Of a DNA stretch of 64,000 bases, positions 15,149-22,702 are shown piece after piece. Both the position numbers and the translations under genes were made by a program. Each line of letters begins with the position of its first letter. Position 1 is the stretch's first letter. Origin of the DNA: Myxococcota bacterium. GTDB taxonomy: Bacteria > Myxococcota_A > UBA796 > UBA9615 > JAKLKC01. Under the pieces are notes generated by a model. The model was not told the origin of the DNA. It ran no database searches and saw only the letters and a program-made list of their open reading frames with translations. The stretch spans positions 58,305 through 122,304 of the forward strand of contig JAKLKC010000013.1 of the NCBI GenBank assembly GCA_023150875.1, given 5' to 3'.

Positions 15149-15467
15149 GAACGTGCCTCGCGGTTCGGGTGGAGGCCCCGGCGGAAGGTCCGGCGGCCGT
15201 CGTTCCCCCTGACGGTAGCGACCCAACCCCGCGCCGGACCAGCGGATCCGCTGACCACCGCGGGGCGGGGGATGGTTGCGGAAGCGGGGTCAGCGACCGG
15301 GAGGAGCGTGGTCAGGTGCGCGGAAGCACGCGGTCAGCGGCGGGGGGAGGCGCGGTCAGGAACGGGGTCAGCGGCTCTGACCACGCTCCGCTCGCGTGGT
15401 CAGTGCTTTCCGTTGCCCGCGGAGGCCGCCGCTCGCATCCTGACGTGGCGACAGCGGAAGGAGGTGC
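15149..15467. promoter_or_regulatory. Divergent intergenic hub of the virus-like element
   Basis: This 319-bp gap separates the leftward and rightward gene sets, so both sets of promoters should lie here. It contains eight GGTCAG/CTGACC boxes (annotated separately). A GGAAGGAGG ribosome site at 15456-15464 serves the rightward gene. No clear sigma70 hexamer pair or protein-coding frame of useful length is seen. Confidence 0.6.
15251..15403. repeat. GGTCAG box cluster (iteron or operator array)
   Basis: Six GGTCAG boxes lie on the plus strand (starting at 15288, 15310, 15332, 15354, 15366 and 15398) and two lie inverted as CTGACC (15251, 15377), all within 153 bp. Three of the spacings between direct boxes are exactly 22 bp (15288, 15310, 15332, 15354), two helical turns. 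A 12-bp perfect inverted repeat pairs GAGCGTGGTCAG at 15304-15315 with its complement at 15377-15388, and GCGTGGTCAG recurs at 15394-15403. This density cannot be chance. Replication iterons or cooperative operator sites for an element-encoded regulator are the two natural readings. Confidence 0.85.
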
Positions 15468-16484
15468 GTGGACGCCGATGCCTTCGCCTTCACCGGCCTC
15501 GACCTCATCGAACAGCGGCTCCGCAAGGACGCCCGCAAGATCGGCTACCTCAGCCTCCAGGACCGCACCGTCCGCGGCGCCGACGAGCCCGTCGGCCGCT
15601 TCGACTTCGACGAGCGGGACGCCGCCCCGTACCTGAACCCGGCGCCCCCGGTGGACGAGGGAGCGGCGGACCCCGAAGACGACCTCCCCGACGTGGGGGA
15701 GCCCGGACCCGACATCACCCCCGACGACCTCGCAACCGCCGCGGGCCGCTGGCTGCGGGAGACGGCGGCGAACAACACCGTGGGGGAGCCCTCGCGGCGG
15801 TTCCGAGTGCGGGTGTTCGGCCCCAAGGGGCTCGACTTCCTCTTCTCCGCCACCTTCGTCTGCCACAACCAGGACGAGGCCGAGGACGAAGCCGGCCCCC
15901 CGTTGCGGCTGCCCGACATGCCGTCGCCGTCGTGGGACCAGGCGATCACCGACGCGGCGATGAAGCCGCTGCGAGCCCTCGGCGACGGCTACGCCCAGTT
16001 CATGAAGCTGGTCATGGCAACCGTGGGCCAGTTCCAGGGCCTCAACAACTCGATGCACTCCCGGCAGCACCGCCAGCTCCGGGAGGCCCAAGACCAGGTC
16101 GAGCAGCTCGTCGCCTCCATCCTGGAGTTCCGCGCCGCCCAGGTGGAGGCCCAGGAGCAGCGGAAGACCGACGAGCACCACCAGGACGCCCGCACCGAGC
16201 TGGCCCGCCAGGCGATCAAGCAACTCGGGGACGCCGCCCAGGCGTTCATGCTGGCCCGGGGCCTGCCGCCCGACCTGGCTGAGGTGTTCGGCACCCTCGG
16301 CACCAGCCCCGAGCTGATGACCTCCCTGCGCGACCCCGCGGTGCGAGCCCTGATGAAGGACCCCGCGAACCTGCGCGGCCTCGCCCAGATGCTCAAGGCC
16401 GCGGGCGACCAGGCGCAGGCCGCCCGCGCAGCCGCGAGCACCCCCGGCCCCGAACCCACCCCTACCGAGGCCACCGCCGCCTGA
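15468..16484 (+). CDS. Hypothetical element protein, helical C-terminal half
   Basis: This 338-residue protein starts at a GTG preceded by GGAAGGAGG. It is the first rightward gene from the GGTCAG hub. The N-terminal third is acidic with a small domain around FRVRVFGPKGLDFLFSATFVC. From about residue 165 it is strongly helical, with QLREAQDQVEQLVASI and QRKTDEHHQDARTELARQA as a likely coiled coil, followed by a Pro/Leu-rich helical tail (EVFGTLGTSPELMTSL). No HTH or enzymatic motif is evident, although as the first gene after the repeats it is a reasonable candidate for the protein that binds them. Unrecognised. Confidence 0.5.
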   Translation: MDADAFAFTGLDLIEQRLRKDARKIGYLSLQDRTVRGADEPVGRFDFDERDAAPYLNPAPPVDEGAADPEDDLPDVGEPGPDITPDDLATAAGRWLRETAANNTVGEPSRRFRVRVFGPKGLDFLFSATFVCHNQDEAEDEAGPPLRLPDMPSPSWDQAITDAAMKPLRALGDGYAQFMKLVMATVGQFQGLNNSMHSRQHRQLREAQDQVEQLVASILEFRAAQVEAQEQRKTDEHHQDARTELARQAIKQLGDAAQAFMLARGLPPDLAEVFGTLGTSPELMTSLRDPAVRALMKDPANLRGLAQMLKAAGDQAQAARAAASTPGPEPTPTEATAA

Positions 16485-16507
16485 CCGGCCCGGCCGAAGG
16501 AGCCCCC

Positions 16508-17017
16508 GTGCCCGCCACCGCGAACGACACCCCCCGCGCTCGCCCCGCCCCGCCCTGGCTGGAGGCGGCCCGGGACGCCTACGGCGAGACCTTCGGCGCC
16601 CGGAGCCCGAAGGCCCTCGGCGTCGCGCTCGACGACTGGAGCGAGCTGTCCGTCGACGAGCAGACCTTCACCGTCGGGCGGCTGCTGTACCTGAACCTCC
16701 TCGCCCACCGCAGCACCCAGCGGTTGCTGGAGAAGGTGGTCGCGGGCCTCGATTCCGTCGCCGACGCCGTGGCGGGCTTCGACGGCCCCGGGGACGAGGA
16801 CGACGACGAAGAGGAAGAGGGCGAGCCCGCCCCCGCCGCGTCGGCCGGCGCCGGCCCGCGCCCCGGGCCTGTCGTGCCCCAGGCTGGCGCCAGCCCGCGC
16901 CCCGAGCCCCCCGTGCCCCCGGCCGCGCCCGCCGCCGCTCCGGAACCCGCCGTCGAGGTCGAGGTGCTGGACCCCGAGGACGCCACCCCGTTCGACCAGG
17001 AAGGCAGGGCCGCGTGA
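16508..17017 (+). CDS. Hypothetical protein with acidic and Pro-rich repeat tail
   Basis: This 169-residue protein has a helical N-terminal 95 residues (WLEAARDAYGETF, FTVGRLLYLNLLAHRSTQRLL), an acidic run of Asp/Glu, then a Pro/Ala-rich segment with an imperfect duplication (AGAGPRPGPVVPQ and AGASPRPEPPVPP). Its stop overlaps the next start as GTGA. It follows the previous gene by about 24 bp with a GAAGGAG ribosome site, so the five rightward genes look like one operon. No family is recognised. Confidence 0.5.
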   Translation: MPATANDTPRARPAPPWLEAARDAYGETFGARSPKALGVALDDWSELSVDEQTFTVGRLLYLNLLAHRSTQRLLEKVVAGLDSVADAVAGFDGPGDEDDDEEEEGEPAPAASAGAGPRPGPVVPQAGASPRPEPPVPPAAPAAAPEPAVEVEVLDPEDATPFDQEGRAA

Positions 17018-17505
17018 ACATCGCGGTAGTTCCCCTCGCCCCCGACCGCTCCGTCCGGGTGGACCTGACCCTCCCCATCACCCGAATGGGCATCGGGGCG
17101 TTCTCCTTCGACCCGGTGCGGGCCCTGGTGGGGGCCCCCGTGGCCGACCTCCTCGCCCCCCTGCTCCGCGCCCCCGTGGGCCGCCGCCCGTCGGCGTCGG
17201 GGGTGGCAGTGGAGGTGTACCCACTGGCCCTGCCCGAGGGCGAGGGGATGTCCATCCCCCTCGGCCACCTGGGGGAGGTCGCCTTCCGCAACGACGCCGG
17301 CACCCTGGTGCTCTCCGTCCCGGTGCCCATGGCGGGCTGGGCCGCCCGGCAGCTCGGCGACGCCGTCACCGCCGGCCCCGTCCGCCGCGAGGCCCTCTCC
17401 GGCAGCGCCGCCGTCGCCGACTTCTGGGTCCGCCTGCGCCCCGGCTCCCGCAAGTCCCTCCCCCTCGGCACCCTCGGCGAACTGGGCGTCGAGGCGGCGG
17501 AGTAG
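17014..17505 (+). CDS. Hypothetical beta-rich element protein
   Basis: This 163-residue protein starts at a GTG overlapping the preceding stop. It is rich in beta strands (IAVVPLAPDRSVRVDLTLPI, GVAVEVYPLALP, GTLVLSVPVPMAG) without an obvious signal peptide or membrane helix. Two similar short turns occur, SIPLGHLGEVAF and SLPLGTLGELGV, suggesting a duplicated half-domain. Three bases separate its stop from the amidase gene. It might be structural or an amidase partner. There is no recognisable family. Confidence 0.45.
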   Translation: MNIAVVPLAPDRSVRVDLTLPITRMGIGAFSFDPVRALVGAPVADLLAPLLRAPVGRRPSASGVAVEVYPLALPEGEGMSIPLGHLGEVAFRNDAGTLVLSVPVPMAGWAARQLGDAVTAGPVRREALSGSAAVADFWVRLRPGSRKSLPLGTLGELGVEAAE

Positions 17506-17508
17506 CCC

Positions 17509-18096
17509 ATGCCCCTCGCCGTCTTGGACGTCCAGCACCGCGGGAAGCCCGGCCGGTGGGCCGACCGCGGCGCCGTCGCCTTCGGAGTGGAGGAGGTGGA
17601 CCTCACCCACCGCTACGCCCTCGCCGCCGACAAGGTGCTCCGGGCCGCCGGCTGGGACTGCTGCGTCCTCGCCGACGGCCACTACGCCGACCGCTGGGCC
17701 CGCGCCGACGCCTACGGCGCCCTCGTCTACGTCGCCTGCCACGTCGACGGGGGCGGCGGCGACCGCGGCACCGTCTACTACGACGCCCGCAGCGCCCGCG
17801 GCCCCGCCCTCGCCACGGCCGTCGCCGACGAACTGCGGAAGGTCGTCCCCTGGCCGGTGCTCCCCCGCCCCACCGTCGCCGGCGACCGCGCCTTCAACAC
17901 CATCCAGGGCGTCCGCGCCGTCGCCCTCTGCTTCGAGCCCGGCTTCGTCGACGACCCGGTGGAGGACCACCGCCGGGTCCTGGTCGCCCAGGCCGAGACG
18001 CTCGGCACCGCCCTGGCCCGCGGCATCGCCGCCTGGGGCGGCTTCCCCGACGCCACCCCCCGGACCTACGCGCCCGCCACCCCCACCTCTCGATGA
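17509..18096 (+). CDS. Zinc N-acetylmuramoyl-L-alanine amidase (Amidase_3-like endolysin)
   Basis: This 195-residue protein matches the MurNAc-LAA amidase fold. Expected zinc ligands are His10 (VQHRGK), Glu28/29 (GVEEVDLT) and His78 in ACHVDGGGG, and the catalytic Glu143 lies in CFEPGFVDDP. The usual HxN at the third ligand is HxD here, a variation tolerated in some members. There is no signal peptide, so release would need a holin. It is followed by a small lipoprotein gene, giving a lysis-cassette order of endolysin then spanin-like lipoprotein. The likely role is cleavage of the peptide stem from peptidoglycan at lysis. Confidence 0.75.
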   Translation: MPLAVLDVQHRGKPGRWADRGAVAFGVEEVDLTHRYALAADKVLRAAGWDCCVLADGHYADRWARADAYGALVYVACHVDGGGGDRGTVYYDARSARGPALATAVADELRKVVPWPVLPRPTVAGDRAFNTIQGVRAVALCFEPGFVDDPVEDHRRVLVAQAETLGTALARGIAAWGGFPDATPRTYAPATPTSR

Positions 18097-18110
18097 GGAG
18101 GACCGCCGCC

Positions 18111-18548
18111 ATGATCCGTTCCCTGTTCGCGCTCGCCCTGTCCCTCGCCGCCCTCGCCCTCCCGGGCTGCGCCACCCTCGGCCAGTCGAGGACCGCCCAG
18201 GCGGTGGTGGCCGCCGCCGCCAGCCCCGCCGAGGATCTCGCCGTCGCCGCCTTGGAGGCGGAACTGGCCAAGCTGCCCGCCGACCCCGCCGACCTTCGCG
18301 CCTGGTGCCTTTCCGCCGGGCTGACCGACGACGAGGCCGACCTGGTCATTGGCGAGGCGGGCGGGGAACTCATGGCCGCCCTCGGCTCCCTCCCCCGGTA
18401 CATCGAGGGGGGTGCCTTCGGGCGCCTGGCGCTCTCCGCCCTGGCTGGGGAACACCCGGAGGTCGTCGGCCCGCGCGAGGCGGCGCGGTTCCTGCTCGCG
18501 TGGGCGGAGATGCACCAGGGGGTCCTCGGCAACGACGGGGGACCGTGA
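18111..18548 (+). CDS. Small lipoprotein after amidase (outer-spanin-like candidate)
   Basis: About 145 residues from the ATG at 18111, preceded by GAGGAGG; an ATG at 18093 overlapping the amidase stop is an alternative that would add six residues before the signal. The hydrophobic start ends in LPGCATLG, a good lipobox with the Cys as lipidation site. The mature part is helical and acidic (LAVAALEAELAKL, AGLTDDEADLVIGEAGGEL). A lipoprotein directly downstream of an endolysin suggests a spanin-type outer-membrane disruptor, although it is longer and less Pro-rich than typical o-spanins. It could equally be a lipoprotein that alters the host surface. Confidence 0.55.
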   Translation: MIRSLFALALSLAALALPGCATLGQSRTAQAVVAAAASPAEDLAVAALEAELAKLPADPADLRAWCLSAGLTDDEADLVIGEAGGELMAALGSLPRYIEGGAFGRLALSALAGEHPEVVGPREAARFLLAWAEMHQGVLGNDGGP

Positions 18549-18601
18549 TCGGGCTCGACACTTGAACCCCAACTGGCCAGTCGTGTAGGCGTAGCGGACG
18601 C

Positions 18602-19504
18602 TCACGGTGAGGCATCCTTGTCGATGATGACGTGTACGCCTGGAAAAGCGTCCGGAGTAGCAGGGTCTACTTCTACCCATCCGTCATCAGGATCCACGGT
18701 CATCCTCACCCGCAACGGGAGCAGGATACCCCGACCGTGGTTTATCAGGTGAGTATACTCCTCCGGGGTGACTTCCTTGAAGAAGACCTTCGGTGTCGGG
18801 ATCCAGGTACAGTCCAGCTGGACCTTCGTCCAAACGTCGAAGATGCTGATGTAGAGGTCAGTTAGCGTCACCTGGCCCGGTGTGCGGAAGGTTAGCCCGC
18901 TCCGACGTCTCTCGTTCTCAAACAAGGTGCCGAGCGTAGTCCGTGTCCGCCCGCGATCCGTGCTGGCCGGTGTCTCTAACGTGAGCGTGAAGTGATCGTC
19001 ACGCCCCTTCGCTACAGCCGCCAACTCTTCGCTCACAACAAGGTCCATTTCCATCCGGACCTGGGCATGCCGCCAGTCGTTCAGACGAACAGGGATCTTC
19101 ACGCGGGCCGTCCACTTTGGATGCTTCATGTCCTCGATGGTGATCAACTCGATGCGGATTGCCCGTGCGTACCTGTGGGTCGTCTTCGCGAAGCCCGGTG
19201 CGGACATCAGGAACCCCTTCGCTGCCCCCACGTCGCGCATGAACCCGGCGAAATCGTCAATCGAGGGGAGAGTGGCCTTGCGAGTCCTGTCCTTGCACGA
19301 GACCGCGATCAAGGTGCCGTCGCGAAAGCGCACCGAAACGTCGATCTGACGATCCTCGCCACTCAGAATACCGACGACGTGCTCGTCCTGCGCCACGGTC
19401 GCGTCGGGGAAGAGCCTTCTGAACTTCTCGTAGGCGAACAACTCGTAGGCTTCGCCGACCTTAGGCTTGCGGGGCCCCTTGCTGTGCTTCTTGGCCTTCG
19501 TCAC
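18602..19504 (-). CDS. Mrr-like restriction endonuclease (PD-(D/E)XK), candidate defence nuclease
   Basis: This 300-residue protein starts at a GTG overlapping the stop of a 57-residue ORF. Residues 17-125 form a PD-(D/E)XK domain of the Mrr_cat type: GEAYELFAYEKFRRLFP helix, then Asp55 in DRQIDVSV and Lys71 in VSCKDRT, where the usual E/Q-x-K is S-C-K, and a helix with DFAGFMRDVGAAKGFLMS. The C-terminal 170 residues are a separate beta-rich domain with no name, possibly target recognition. Base composition is visibly less GC-rich than on either side, a sign of transfer. No methylase partner is adjacent, so a type IV-like or abortive nuclease is more likely than a classical R-M system. Confidence 0.65.
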   Translation of the reverse strand: MTKAKKHSKGPRKPKVGEAYELFAYEKFRRLFPDATVAQDEHVVGILSGEDRQIDVSVRFRDGTLIAVSCKDRTRKATLPSIDDFAGFMRDVGAAKGFLMSAPGFAKTTHRYARAIRIELITIEDMKHPKWTARVKIPVRLNDWRHAQVRMEMDLVVSEELAAVAKGRDDHFTLTLETPASTDRGRTRTTLGTLFENERRRSGLTFRTPGQVTLTDLYISIFDVWTKVQLDCTWIPTPKVFFKEVTPEEYTHLINHGRGILLPLRVRMTVDPDDGWVEVDPATPDAFPGVHVIIDKDASP

Positions 19505-19674
19505 CGAGCCTGCTCCGAAGCCTCAGTGCCGAGACGCACGATCTCGTTCACCCGCTTCTGGAGGAGCCTGTTCAACATGCGTGCAGCGGAGGGCCGCATC
19601 ACACCGACGGGGCGGGCCTTAACGCGGGCCATCGGGTACTCCGAGAAGGCGTCTTGCGAGACCAATCCTACCAT
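19501..19674 (-). CDS. 57-residue ORF coupled to the nuclease gene
   Basis: Read directly from the sequence: ATG at 19674, stop at 19501-19503, overlapping the nuclease GTG as GTGA. The protein is basic and helical (SAARMLNRLLQKRVNEIVRL), with no Cys or membrane segment. The frame remains open upstream to about 19,788, so a longer start is possible. The stop-start overlap suggests translational coupling and a functional pair, for example a modulator or inhibitor of the nuclease. The helix with LLQKRVNEIV slightly recalls the central helix of histone-fold proteins. That is a guess. Confidence 0.4.
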   Translation of the reverse strand: MVGLVSQDAFSEYPMARVKARPVGVMRPSAARMLNRLLQKRVNEIVRLGTEASEQAR

Positions 19675-19759
19675 GGGCGGACTCGATGGCTGGGACGGTC
19701 CTGGTGGTGCGCGGTGGCACGTTGGGAACGTAGTCGAGCTGCGCGTGCACAGGAACTGG

Positions 19760-20167
19760 CTACGGGAACTGGCGAGCCGCTTCCCAGATCACGTAATGGA
19801 GGAGGTTGTGGGAGTGCTGTGCGGCGCCGCGGTCGACTTCGTGCTCGGCCACCACTCGCGCTTGAGCAGCCAAGACCTCTGCCGTAAGGCGGAAGCCTGG
19901 ACCATTCCTCGTTGCACCCGTCGCCACACGGTGAACTGCGGCGGCGAGAGATGCTGGCCCGCCGTTGTCCTCGACGACGGCCGCAGGGCCCTCGTGTCGG
20001 GGCGCACGCGGCGTTCGAGATGGGGACGTGCTGGTGCGGCGGCTCGTCGGCCTGCGCTTGCGCCACGGCGCTCCCTGACGCTCTCGGACGCGTAGAGCCC
20101 AACCCGCCCTCCGACACCCGGGGCATCGCACCCGTACACCCTCGGACGCCCCTCGCGTGTCCACCAT
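19760..20167 (-). CDS. Doubtful hypothetical ORF
   Basis: This 135-residue frame has a plausible C-terminal 70 residues (LAAQARVVAEHEVDRGAAQHSHNLLHYVIWEAARQF), while the N-terminal half is Arg/Ser-rich and looks like a shadow or a frame-shifted remnant. Its ATG at 20167 faces the QueC-like gene across 67 bp, and it runs in the same direction as the 57-residue ORF and nuclease. If real it would be the first gene of that leftward operon; if not, 19,675-20,234 is non-coding. A frameshift between two frames is also possible. Confidence 0.25.
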   Translation of the reverse strand: MVDTRGASEGVRVRCPGCRRAGWALRVRERQGAPWRKRRPTSRRTSTSPSRTPRAPRHEGPAAVVEDNGGPASLAAAVHRVATGATRNGPGFRLTAEVLAAQARVVAEHEVDRGAAQHSHNLLHYVIWEAARQFP

Positions 20168-20234
20168 GCCGGCACCTTCGTCCCGGGCCCCATCCGGCGG
20201 TTCAAGGAGGAGGGCGGCAAGGGGGTCGGGGACG

Positions 20235-22211
20235 ATGGGCACGGAGCGGGTGGTGATCTGCGGAGAGGCCGCAGCGGCGGGTCTCGCGGGGCGGCGGGCG
20301 ACGTATCTCAACCTGGGTGGGCCCAAGCCCTCCTTGCACCTGGAGGTCCAGGACGTCGCGCCGACCGCCGTCGACGCCCTGCCGGACGTCGTGGCCGACC
20401 TTGTGGAGGTTGCCTGCTACCTGTTCGGTGCGGACCAGAGTTGCCCTCCTCGTATAGGCCCCGGGAGCGAACGAATCGAAGTTGAGCGGCAGCGGGTCCG
20501 GGTACTGGTTCCCGTCCGGCGGTCGGACCTCTGGTCGTCGGCGCCGGTCATGGGGGCTCTCACCGAGTTCCTGGAGATCGTGTTCGGCGACGACAACTAC
20601 CGGGTCGAGTTCCGCGACCTGCCGGATGCACGGCCTCTTTCCCAGTACGTCCGGACCGCGTCCACGCCCCTGGGGGAAGTGGAGGCCGACGAGGTCATCG
20701 TCTTCACCGGGGACCTCGCCTCCCTGGAGGCGACGCTGGTCGCCGTCCGCGACCGCGGTGTGCGCGCGGTGCTCGTCGACCAACGCACGACCCCCAGGAT
20801 CGACGAACGGCACCGAACGCTCGCCCGCGAGTTGGCTTCGCGGTGCCCACCCGGGCAGGTCCGCTACGTCCCGGCCTGGGTGACCGCTGGCCGAGCCCGC
20901 GACGATGGCCGACCGTGCCGTTCGCGTCCTCTCCTCATCGTGGCGCTCGGAGTCCTGTTGGCGCGCGTGGCCGGATGCTTGGCCATCGGCATCCCCGCCG
21001 CGGGACTCCTGAGCCTGGGACTGGCATTCGGCGAGGGCGATGCCGTCACCAGCGCCGCCCACCCCGCCCACCCGCTGGTCGTTGCCGCGCTCCGTCGCCT
21101 CTTCTCGGCCCTTTTGCCCGGGCTGGTGGAGTTGGAGGTCCGATCTCGGTGGCGCACCCCTGCCGATCAGGTTCGGAGCATCCGCGACCACGGATGCGTC
21201 GACCTCATCCGCCACACGTTGAGTTGCCCGCGCCCGCCGGCGAGCGCGCGGGGCTGCACCCATTGCGGAGAGTGCGTGGCCTGCTTCGACCGGCGGTTCG
21301 CGACGCTGGCGTCGGGGGTGGCAGACGACGATCCGGTGTCGTTGTACGCCGTCGACCCCCTGACGGGCCACCACTCCAGCGAGGGGCACCGGACCCTGGT
21401 CGAGACCTACTACCGCCAGGCGGCGGAAACCGCCCGGACGTCGGCGCCGGAGTACTTCGCTCGCCACCCGGAGGCCAACCATGTGGTGCGCCACTTGCCC
21501 GGACCCGCGGACCACGCGGCCTCGATGGTGCTCGACCTGGTGGCCCGGCAAGCCGGCGACGTGGTCGCCGTCGTCGAGGCTGCCTTGCACGAGCACCTCG
21601 GCGCCCTCCTTGCCGGCAGCCTGCCGCCGGACTGCTTGCTGGCCATGGCCATCCCCGACGCGTACAGAGCCCGGGAGGGGCCGCCGGAACCGCTCGCCCC
21701 AGTTGTCGAAGGCAAGCACCAGTTGACCATCGTGGACAGCGCCGCGACGCTCGACGGCGTCGAAGTCGTCGGCGCCGATCATCCCCAGTGGGTCGCGGTC
21801 TTGCGGTTCTTCGTGCGCCGGTGGGCGGAGAGCGTCTACCGGCGCGACCCCGAGGGCCAGCACGAGTTCTGGGGCGTCGAGGCGATTCTCGCGGACCTCC
21901 GGCGCGTCGAGCACGTCGAGACCGCGGACCCCGAGACGATCCGCAAGTACGTCGCGCGGCTGCGTGACCGCCTGAGGGACGCCTACGTCGTCGCGACGGG
22001 GCGCGTCCTGGACCCCAACGAGGTCGTCGAGACCGCCCCGGACCGCCGGGGCTACCGACTCAACCCCGAGACGGTCGTCGTCGTCCTTCCACCCCTGCCC
22101 CGGGCCCCGCCCGATCAGACGGCACCGGGGGCCACGTCAACAGGGTCGGGAGGACAGGGCGCGCCCGCCCCCGGCCGCCGTGCGAGGAGCAACCGGAACC
22201 GCTCGACCTGA
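20235..22211 (+). CDS. QueC-like protein with degenerate PP-loop fused to winged helix
   Basis: About 658 residues from the ATG at 20235; a GTG at 20157 would add a low-complexity leader. The N-terminal part (LPDVVADLVEVACYLFGADQS, VPVRRSDLW) is typical of QueC-like proteins of defence loci such as QatC. Where the ATP-pyrophosphatase SGGxDS loop belongs, it reads FTGDLAS (157-163), so the canonical loop is lost. The QueC zinc site is intact: Cys331, Cys341, Cys344, Cys347, plus Cys350. Residues about 515-618 look like an OmpR-type winged helix (TIRKYVARLRDRL, RRGYRL). The last 40 residues are Pro/Ser/Arg-rich and overlap the opposing HTH gene. Function is unknown. A regulator or effector derived from a deazaguanine or peptide-modifying enzyme is one reading. 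Confidence 0.65.
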   Translation: MGTERVVICGEAAAAGLAGRRATYLNLGGPKPSLHLEVQDVAPTAVDALPDVVADLVEVACYLFGADQSCPPRIGPGSERIEVERQRVRVLVPVRRSDLWSSAPVMGALTEFLEIVFGDDNYRVEFRDLPDARPLSQYVRTASTPLGEVEADEVIVFTGDLASLEATLVAVRDRGVRAVLVDQRTTPRIDERHRTLARELASRCPPGQVRYVPAWVTAGRARDDGRPCRSRPLLIVALGVLLARVAGCLAIGIPAAGLLSLGLAFGEGDAVTSAAHPAHPLVVAALRRLFSALLPGLVELEVRSRWRTPADQVRSIRDHGCVDLIRHTLSCPRPPASARGCTHCGECVACFDRRFATLASGVADDDPVSLYAVDPLTGHHSSEGHRTLVETYYRQAAETARTSAPEYFARHPEANHVVRHLPGPADHAASMVLDLVARQAGDVVAVVEAALHEHLGALLAGSLPPDCLLAMAIPDAYRAREGPPEPLAPVVEGKHQLTIVDSAATLDGVEVVGADHPQWVAVLRFFVRRWAESVYRRDPEGQHEFWGVEAILADLRRVEHVETADPETIRKYVARLRDRLRDAYVVATGRVLDPNEVVETAPDRRGYRLNPETVVVVLPPLPRAPPDQTAPGATSTGSGGQGAPAPGRRARSNRNRST

Positions 22212-22702
22212 CGCTCGGGACTCCCCAACTGGACCAGGTCGCGGATCGCTCGCTCGCCCAGCGCTGCCACCTGCTCGGGCGCCGCCTCCATGACCGCAAG
22301 GACCTCGGGGGCGAGCTTGAGGAGGTTCATCACCTGGGTGACCCGGGCACGGGTCAGGCCCTCGGCGCGGGCGATCTCGGCGCGGCTGGCCACCCGCCCG
22401 GTGGCGAGCTGGGCTTCCCAGCGGCGGGCTCGGGCCAGGTGGTCGCGGAGGCCCCATGGGCGCCCTGGGGCGTCGGGGTCGCCGGATGCTCCGCGCCGGT
22501 CCGGCTGGTTGCCGCAGCCCAGGCCCGCCCGAGGTGGCCGCGCCGTGCTGCCTCGCACGCCGAGGCCGGTACCCACGCGCTCGCGGGGAGCGGGGCCTCT
22601 CTTCCTCGGGGCGGTGCCAGGGGGGCGGGAGGAGTCGGCGCCGAGATCCTGGGGGACCGGGATGTCAACCACCCAGCGGGCGAGGACGTCCCGAGTATCC
22701 AT
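22115..22702 (-). CDS. Mobile-element HTH protein next to tRNA-Asn
   Basis: This 195-residue protein has a disordered, Pro/Arg-rich N-terminal half and a ParB-like HTH around residues 105-145 (ASRAEIARAEGLTRARVTQVMNLLKLAPEVLAVM). I know this type of HTH module from small ORFs found beside serine recombinases, where it often ends such operons; the recombinase itself is not seen here. The ATG at 22702 lies 12 nt beyond the CCA end of tRNA-Asn on the same strand, so transcription may read in from the tRNA. Its 3' end overlaps the QueC-like gene by 97 bp, convergently. Confidence 0.55.
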   Translation of the reverse strand: MDTRDVLARWVVDIPVPQDLGADSSRPPGTAPRKRGPAPRERVGTGLGVRGSTARPPRAGLGCGNQPDRRGASGDPDAPGRPWGLRDHLARARRWEAQLATGRVASRAEIARAEGLTRARVTQVMNLLKLAPEVLAVMEAAPEQVAALGERAIRDLVQLGSPERQVERFRLLLARRPGAGAPCPPDPVDVAPGAV

